Below are positions 60,008-64,000 of a DNA stretch of 64,000 nucleotides, one piece after another. The stretch comes from Acidocella sp. KAb 2-4 (lineage in GTDB: Bacteria; Pseudomonadota; Alphaproteobacteria; Acetobacterales; Acetobacteraceae), in assembly GCF_020567705.1 (NCBI RefSeq), contig NZ_JAJDJU010000002.1, positions 236,037 to 300,036 on the forward strand, read 5' to 3'. A model generated the notes under the pieces. The model was not told the DNA's origin and did no database searches. It worked only from the letters and a program-made list of their open reading frames with translations. A program made the position numbers and the translations under genes. Numbering within the stretch: position 1 is the first letter of the stretch; every line of letters begins with the position of its first letter.

Positions 60008-60597
60008 TGCGCGGTTCCTGCGCCTGCGGTGATGATCGTGTTGTCATCGGCCTGGCCGGGGCTGGCGCCCATGGCGCGGGGGATGATGTTCTGCGCCGGC
60101 ACCCCGCAGGCGGCCAGCGCTTGCTTCACCGCCAGGGCGCGCGCGAGCGAGAGGCGCATCGCGGCGGAGGGGTCCGAGGGGTTGGCCGGCGCATGGGCGC
60201 TGACGCTGACCATGCCGCCCGCGCCGCAGAACGGGCCGAGCGCGGCGGTGGCGTTGGCGGGCAGCGCCGCGCTGCCGGGGGCGAAGCTCAGCTTCACCCC
60301 CGCGGGCGGGGCTTTGGGCACGGGGGCTATAGGCTTGGCCGTGGGTTTGGGCGTTGGCGCGGGCGCGGCTGCCGGGGCGGGCTTGGCCGCTGCCGGGGCC
60401 GCCGGAGGCGCGGGCGGCTTGGCGTGATGATGGATGACGCGCGGCGCGGCTACCGGTCGCGGGGGCGCTGGCGCGGCGGGGGGCGCCGGGGCGATGCCGG
60501 AGAGTTGCTGCAACGCCGCGGGATTGACTGTCACCTGCGCCTGCGCGCAAGGCGCCGCCAGGGCCAGGAGACCTGCCAGGAGCGATAAATGCTTCAC
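60004..60597 (-). CDS. Periplasmic OmpA-like protein with Pro/Ala-rich linker
   Basis: This protein of 197 residues starts at GTG 60597 (VKHLSLLAGLLALAAPCAQAQ, a signal peptide with a cysteine near the cleavage site, possibly a lipoprotein). A Pro/Ala/Lys-rich region covers about 35-95. A divergent OmpA-type C-terminal domain follows (LSFAPGSAALPANATAALGPF, VSVSAHAPANPSDPSAAMRLSLARALAVKQALAACGVP). It lies upstream of the MotA-like gene with an ATGA overlap and 16 bases after the inositol monophosphatase. It may be the outer partner of the Mot-like complex. Confidence 0.8.
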   Translation of the reverse strand: MKHLSLLAGLLALAAPCAQAQVTVNPAALQQLSGIAPAPPAAPAPPRPVAAPRVIHHHAKPPAPPAAPAAAKPAPAAAPAPTPKPTAKPIAPVPKAPPAGVKLSFAPGSAALPANATAALGPFCGAGGMVSVSAHAPANPSDPSAAMRLSLARALAVKQALAACGVPAQNIIPRAMGASPGQADDNTIITAGAGTAQ

Positions 60598-60613
60598 GGC
60601 AGAAACTTTAGCT

Positions 60614-61441
60614 TCAACCCTTGGCCGCCGCCAGACCGTCCTGCACCACTTCCAGCAATTTGCCGTGCAGATGCGGGTTCGCCGCGACCACGGTGCTGTT
60701 GATGTCGTCCTTGCCCTCGGCATCGGTGGCGTAGCCGCCGGCCTCGCGCACGATCAGCATCCCCGCGGCGACATCCCAGGGTTTGATGCCGGTCTCCCAA
60801 TAGCCGTCATACCGGCCCGCCGCCACCCAGGCGAGGTCCAGCGCCGCGGAGCCGAAGCGCCGCACCCCGGCCACTTGCGGCATCAGCGTGCCCAGGGTGC
60901 GGGCGAAGGAGAGGCGGTTGCGCGGGGCCGACACGGCGAAGGGAATGCCGGTGGCGAACAGCGCGTCCTTCAGCTCGCGCCGGGCGGAGACGCGCAGGCG
61001 CTTGTCGTTGAGATAGGCGCCCACGCCCTTCTCGGCCCAGAACATCTCGCCCGGCACCGGGCTGTAGACCAAAGCGGCGTGGATCTCGCTATTGCCGTCG
61101 GGCAGGCGCTTCTCCAGCGCGATCGAGATCGCCCAATGCGGGATGCCGTGCAGGAAGTTGGTGGTGCCGTCCAGCGGATCGACGACCCAGCGCCACGCCC
61201 ATTTTTCGGAGCCGGAGGCGCCGGATTCCTCCATCAGCATGGCGTAGCCGGGCCGCGCCTTCTCCAGATCCTCGCGCAGCGAGGCCTCGGCGCGCAGATC
61301 CGCCTGGCTGACGAAATCCCCCGGCCCCTTCATGGAGACCTGCAGGTTCTCGACCTCCAGAAAATCGCGCAGCAGCCGCTTGGCCGCCTTGTTCGCCGCG
61401 GCGTGCATCACGGTCATGTGCGGGGAGAGACGTGGCATCAT
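60614..61441 (-). CDS. suhB: Inositol monophosphatase family protein (SuhB-like)
   Basis: This 275-residue Mg-dependent phosphatase has the metal motifs LMEEESGAS-like (LMEESGASG), WVVDPLDGTTNFLHGIPHWAISIAL and the C-terminal GIKPWDVAAGMLIVREAGG. These match SuhB, which also acts on rRNA transcription in E. coli, so the exact substrate remains open. Two adjacent ATGs (61441, 61438) could serve as start; AAGGA lies upstream. It sits between efp and the OmpA-like gene behind a hairpin. Confidence 0.93.
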   Translation of the reverse strand: MMPRLSPHMTVMHAAANKAAKRLLRDFLEVENLQVSMKGPGDFVSQADLRAEASLREDLEKARPGYAMLMEESGASGSEKWAWRWVVDPLDGTTNFLHGIPHWAISIALEKRLPDGNSEIHAALVYSPVPGEMFWAEKGVGAYLNDKRLRVSARRELKDALFATGIPFAVSAPRNRLSFARTLGTLMPQVAGVRRFGSAALDLAWVAAGRYDGYWETGIKPWDVAAGMLIVREAGGYATDAEGKDDINSTVVAANPHLHGKLLEVVQDGLAAAKG

Positions 61442-61483
61442 GGCAATTCAGTCCTTGGCAAGTAAGACCGCCTGGAAACGGCA

Positions 61484-61506
61484 AACGAGACCGCGCGGGT
61501 CTCGTT
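61484..61506 (-). terminator. Hairpin between efp and suhB
   Basis: AACGAGACC and GGTCTCGTT are perfect nine-base complements around GCGCG. It lies 47 bases after the efp stop in the 111-base gap before suhB, so it may end or attenuate efp transcripts. A T run is only partly present. Confidence 0.55.
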
Positions 61507-61552
61507 GTTAAATAGTCGGGGCCGGGGGCGCGATGATCCCCCGGCATGTGCA

Positions 61553-62119
61553 TCAGCCCTTGGCGCGCTCGACGTAGCTGCCATCCTCGGTGCGCACGAC
61601 AATGCGCTCGCCCGCCTCGATGAAGGGCGGCACCAGGGTCTTCACGCCGTTGGAGAGCTTGGCCGGCTTGTAGGAGGAGGAGGCGGTCTGCCCCTTCACC
61701 ACCGGGTCGGCCTCGACCACTTCCAGCGTCACCTGCGGCGGCAGGGTGATGCCGACCGGATCGCCTTCCACCAGCGCCACGATGACGGGCATGTTGTCCT
61801 GCAGGAAGGGCGCGGAATCGCCCAGGATGGAGACCGGCACCATGAACTGCTCGAAGGTCTCGGGATCCATCAGCACCAGGTTTTCGCCATCGGTGTAGGA
61901 GTAGGTGAAATCCCGGTCCTCGGTGGTCAGACGCTCGACGGTGTCGGCGGTGCGCCAGCGCTCATTGGTCTTGTTGCCGGTCTTCAGGTTGCGCATTTCC
62001 ACCTGGATGAAGGCGCCGCCCTTGCCGGGGGTGATGATCTGCTGCTTCAGCACGGTCCAGCGCTGGCCCTCGTGTTCGATGACCTGGCCGGCGCGGATAA
62101 GATTAGCCTGCTGCTTCAT
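61553..62119 (-). CDS. efp: Elongation factor P
   Basis: This 188-residue factor relieves ribosome stalling at polyproline. It begins MKQQANLIRAGQVIEHEGQRW and carries the conserved loop PGKGGAF with Lys33, the usual modification site. The three OB-type domains end with SYVERAKG. Notably, several proteins in this window carry long proline tracts (for example the ATPase/phosphatase fusion and OmpA-like protein), which would need it. It heads the run efp-suhB-OmpA-MotA-MotB-fau. Confidence 0.97.
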   Translation of the reverse strand: MKQQANLIRAGQVIEHEGQRWTVLKQQIITPGKGGAFIQVEMRNLKTGNKTNERWRTADTVERLTTEDRDFTYSYTDGENLVLMDPETFEQFMVPVSILGDSAPFLQDNMPVIVALVEGDPVGITLPPQVTLEVVEADPVVKGQTASSSYKPAKLSNGVKTLVPPFIEAGERIVVRTEDGSYVERAKG

Positions 62120-62356
62120 GGGTTCTGCCCTGCCGATTGAAAACTTGAATGATCGTAAGGCGCGGGCTTACGCCGCCAGGGCGATTTCGGCAAGCCACCC
62201 CCGGCGCAGCGGGCTGCCGGTTAACAGGAAAATATCGGTTCGGGCGGGCGGGACCTGCGGCATTAACGCGCAATTCACCCGCGGCGGATAGGGTGAGCAC
62301 AACCTGTCGTCGTGATTGGGTGGCAAAATGCGGCCCGGCCTCAAGGATCTGCCCGC

Positions 62357-64000
62357 ATGCCCGCGTCTCAACCCGGTGTCAGCCTGGCGCGCCGCACCTC
62401 CCATGCCTCACTATTGGCGTTGCCCGCCGCCATGGCGCTCGGCGCCCCGGGCGCGGCGCAGAGCGTGATCTCTACCAGCCACACCGCGCCGCTCGATCTC
62501 GCCGCCTATGGCCCTGGCGTGGTCAGCATCGCCAGCTTGGTGAGCCTCAGCTCCACCAGCTGGGCGGCGGCCTGGGCCGCTGGCGTGGTGAGCGTCGCCA
62601 ATGCCGGGCAGGTGCAGGCGCCCGATGGCGTCGGCATCCTGCTGGGCGGTGGGGGCAGCCTGAGCAACACCGGCACCCTGGCGGGGAATGACGCGGTGTC
62701 GCTGGGCGCGGCGGGGAGCATCGGCAATAGCGGGGTGATCAGTGCGGCCAGTTACGGCGTGCTCGTCAATGGTGGCGCTGGCAGCGTGAGCAATAGCGGC
62801 AGCATCGCCGCCGGGTATGACGGGGTGAGCCTGAACCGCGGCGGCGCGGTGACCAACACCGGCTCCATCTTCGGCGGGCATATCGGGGTTTACACCGGCC
62901 ACGGCCTCGGCAGCGTCACCAATAGCGGGCAGATTTCCGCCCGCGGCGGCGACGCCGTGTCACTCTATTCCGGCGGCAGTTTCACCAACACCGCCGCGGG
63001 GCGGCTGCTCGGCGGCTATTCCGGCGTGTATGCGGGCGGCGATGGATCGCAGATCACCAATGCCGGGCTGATCACCGGGCCGGATTTCGGCGCCTATCTC
63101 AGCGGCGCCTCCACCATCAGCAGTAGCGGCACCATCGTGGGCGGCATTGACGGCGTGATGGATAGCGGGCGCGGCGGCGTGGTGCGCAATGCCGGGCTCA
63201 TCAATGGCGGCAGCATCGGCGTGCGCCTGGCGCGCGGCGGCACGGTGGAGAATAGCGGCACCATCGCCGGGCTCACCGGCATCACCGCCTTCGGCCCCGC
63301 CAGTATTTATGACACGGGCAGCCTCATCGCCACGGGCGGCGGCGACGCCATCAGCCTCGCGCGCGGGGCCAGCACCGTCACGCTCGGCACTGGCGCGGTG
63401 ATCAGCGGCGATATCGCGGGCAATGGCACCGCGAGCAGCCTCTCGCTCACCGGCAGCGGCACGCTCGGCACCGACATCACCGGCTTCAACAATGGCGCGC
63501 TCTATGTCGCCCCCGGCGCGGCCTGGACTGGCACCGGCCAATGGAATGTGGCGCAGATGGTGAATGCGGGCAGCTTCACCGCCGGGCTTGCCGCGGTACC
63601 GCTGCGCCTGACCGGGAATTTCACCCAGACCAGCACCGGCACGCTGGTTGTGCTGGTCGAGCCGGGTGAGGTCTCCAGCTTCACCGTCACCGGCACCATC
63701 ACGCTTGGCGGCACGCTCACCTATGTGCTGGCGCCCGGCACCTACACCCCGGCCAGCTACCAGTTTTTGCAGGCCAGCGCCGGGCTGAGCGGCAGCTTCG
63801 CGCAAGTGGCGGGGTCGGCGCGGCCGGTGCAGGTGGTGCTCGGCCCGCTGGCGGCGCGGCTGCGGATCAATGGCAATTTCAGCGTGGCGCCGCAGGGCGC
63901 GGCGCTGTTGCCCGACACCACCCAAGCCCTGGCGATGCAGGCCGAGAGCCTCGGCGACACGCTGCTCGCGCGCGCGGCATTGGGCGGCGGCGGGGCGGGG
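62357..64000 (+). CDS. Autotransporter-type adhesin passenger domain (N-terminal part, runs off the right edge)
   Basis: From ATG 62357 (MPASQPGVSLARRTSHAS) behind AAGGAT, at least 548 codons continue to the window end. The N-terminus (about 1-35) is a probable long signal sequence ending near GAPGAAQS. The body is made of repeats of about 18-23 residues with the pattern G-x-V-x-N-S-G-x-I (GSVSNSGSIAAG, GAVTNTGSIFGG, GSVTNSGQISARG), which is the parallel beta-helix fold of autotransporter passengers. A long beta-strand region follows (GTASSLSLTGSGTLG). The outer-membrane beta-barrel should lie beyond base 64000. The ligand is unknown. Confidence 0.85.
   Translation, partial: MPASQPGVSLARRTSHASLLALPAAMALGAPGAAQSVISTSHTAPLDLAAYGPGVVSIASLVSLSSTSWAAAWAAGVVSVANAGQVQAPDGVGILLGGGGSLSNTGTLAGNDAVSLGAAGSIGNSGVISAASYGVLVNGGAGSVSNSGSIAAGYDGVSLNRGGAVTNTGSIFGGHIGVYTGHGLGSVTNSGQISARGGDAVSLYSGGSFTNTAAGRLLGGYSGVYAGGDGSQITNAGLITGPDFGAYLSGASTISSSGTIVGGIDGVMDSGRGGVVRNAGLINGGSIGVRLARGGTVENSGTIAGLTGITAFGPASIYDTGSLIATGGGDAISLARGASTVTLGTGAVISGDIAGNGTASSLSLTGSGTLGTDITGFNNGALYVAPGAAWTGTGQWNVAQMVNAGSFTAGLAAVPLRLTGNFTQTSTGTLVVLVEPGEVSSFTVTGTITLGGTLTYVLAPGTYTPASYQFLQASAGLSGSFAQVAGSARPVQVVLGPLAARLRINGNFSVAPQGAALLPDTTQALAMQAESLGDTLLARAALGGGGAG

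Overview
This is a GC-rich, gene-dense chromosomal segment of an alphaproteobacterium. The phasin (PHA storage), the ClpS-ClpA pair, a separately encoded F1 ATP synthase operon, and the EF-P / inositol monophosphatase / OmpA-like / MotA-like / MotB-like / FTHF-cyclo-ligase run all fit the Alphaproteobacteria. An acetic-acid or acidophilic Acetobacteraceae-type genome is my best guess. That is an inference from gene content and composition, not from a database search. I see no insertion sequence, prophage, CRISPR array or rRNA. The content is mostly housekeeping, with a few unusual proteins.

Layout. 1-2.6 kb: glycine cleavage genes gcvT-gcvH-gcvP (gcvP runs off the left edge), on the minus strand behind a tandem glycine riboswitch. 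2.7-4.5 kb: an orphan polar-amino-acid ABC ATPase behind a HutC-like operator, then a DnaJ-like chaperone. 4.5-7.6 kb: a three-gene aromatic-acid-type efflux operon (FUSC, DUF1656, HlyD). 7.7-9.9 kb: an OafA-type acyltransferase and a CobB-type sirtuin with a small exported protein. 9.9-12.5 kb: a roadblock-like protein and a membrane-anchored protein that joins an ABC-type ATPase to a dual-specificity phosphatase. This fusion is the most unusual object in the window. 12.8-16 kb: tRNA-Ser(GGA), lepA and asd. 16-21.3 kb: two MFS exporters, a small membrane protein, an NCS1 nucleobase permease and a DUF2889 protein.

21.4-26.3 kb: the F1 ATP synthase operon atpHAGDC, ending in a clear terminator. 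26.3-33.8 kb: TauE/SafE permease, xerC, transaldolase, priA, an ATP-grasp/DedA pair and a penicillin-binding DD-carboxypeptidase with a SPOR domain. 34-37.9 kb: phasin with a well-formed promoter and operator, then clpS-clpA. 37.9-38.7 kb: a low-GC, probably acquired orphan gene and a 57-residue small protein. 38.7-45.4 kb: YjdM, a SEC-C/TPR/sulfotransferase protein, DUF3429, a soluble chemoreceptor, and a divergent copper pair (HMA chaperone and CopA-type ATPase). 45.5-56.9 kb: two DEAD-box helicases, an RNA uracil methyltransferase, rhodanese, cysteine synthase, amidase, a CorC/HlyC-type protein, and a GH17-GT2 beta-glucan synthase. 56.9-62.1 kb: a 47-residue small protein, then the minus-strand run efp - suhB-like - OmpA-like - MotA-like - MotB-like - fau. 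From 62.36 kb a repeat-rich autotransporter passenger domain runs off the right edge.

Tightly coupled pairs (4-base ATGA or GTGA overlaps) occur at gcvH/gcvP, FUSC/DUF1656, sirtuin/small exported protein, DedA/ATP-grasp, cysteine synthase/amidase, OmpA-like/MotA-like and MotA-like/MotB-like. These suggest translational coupling and shared function. Product names come from recognising motifs and overall sequence character by eye.
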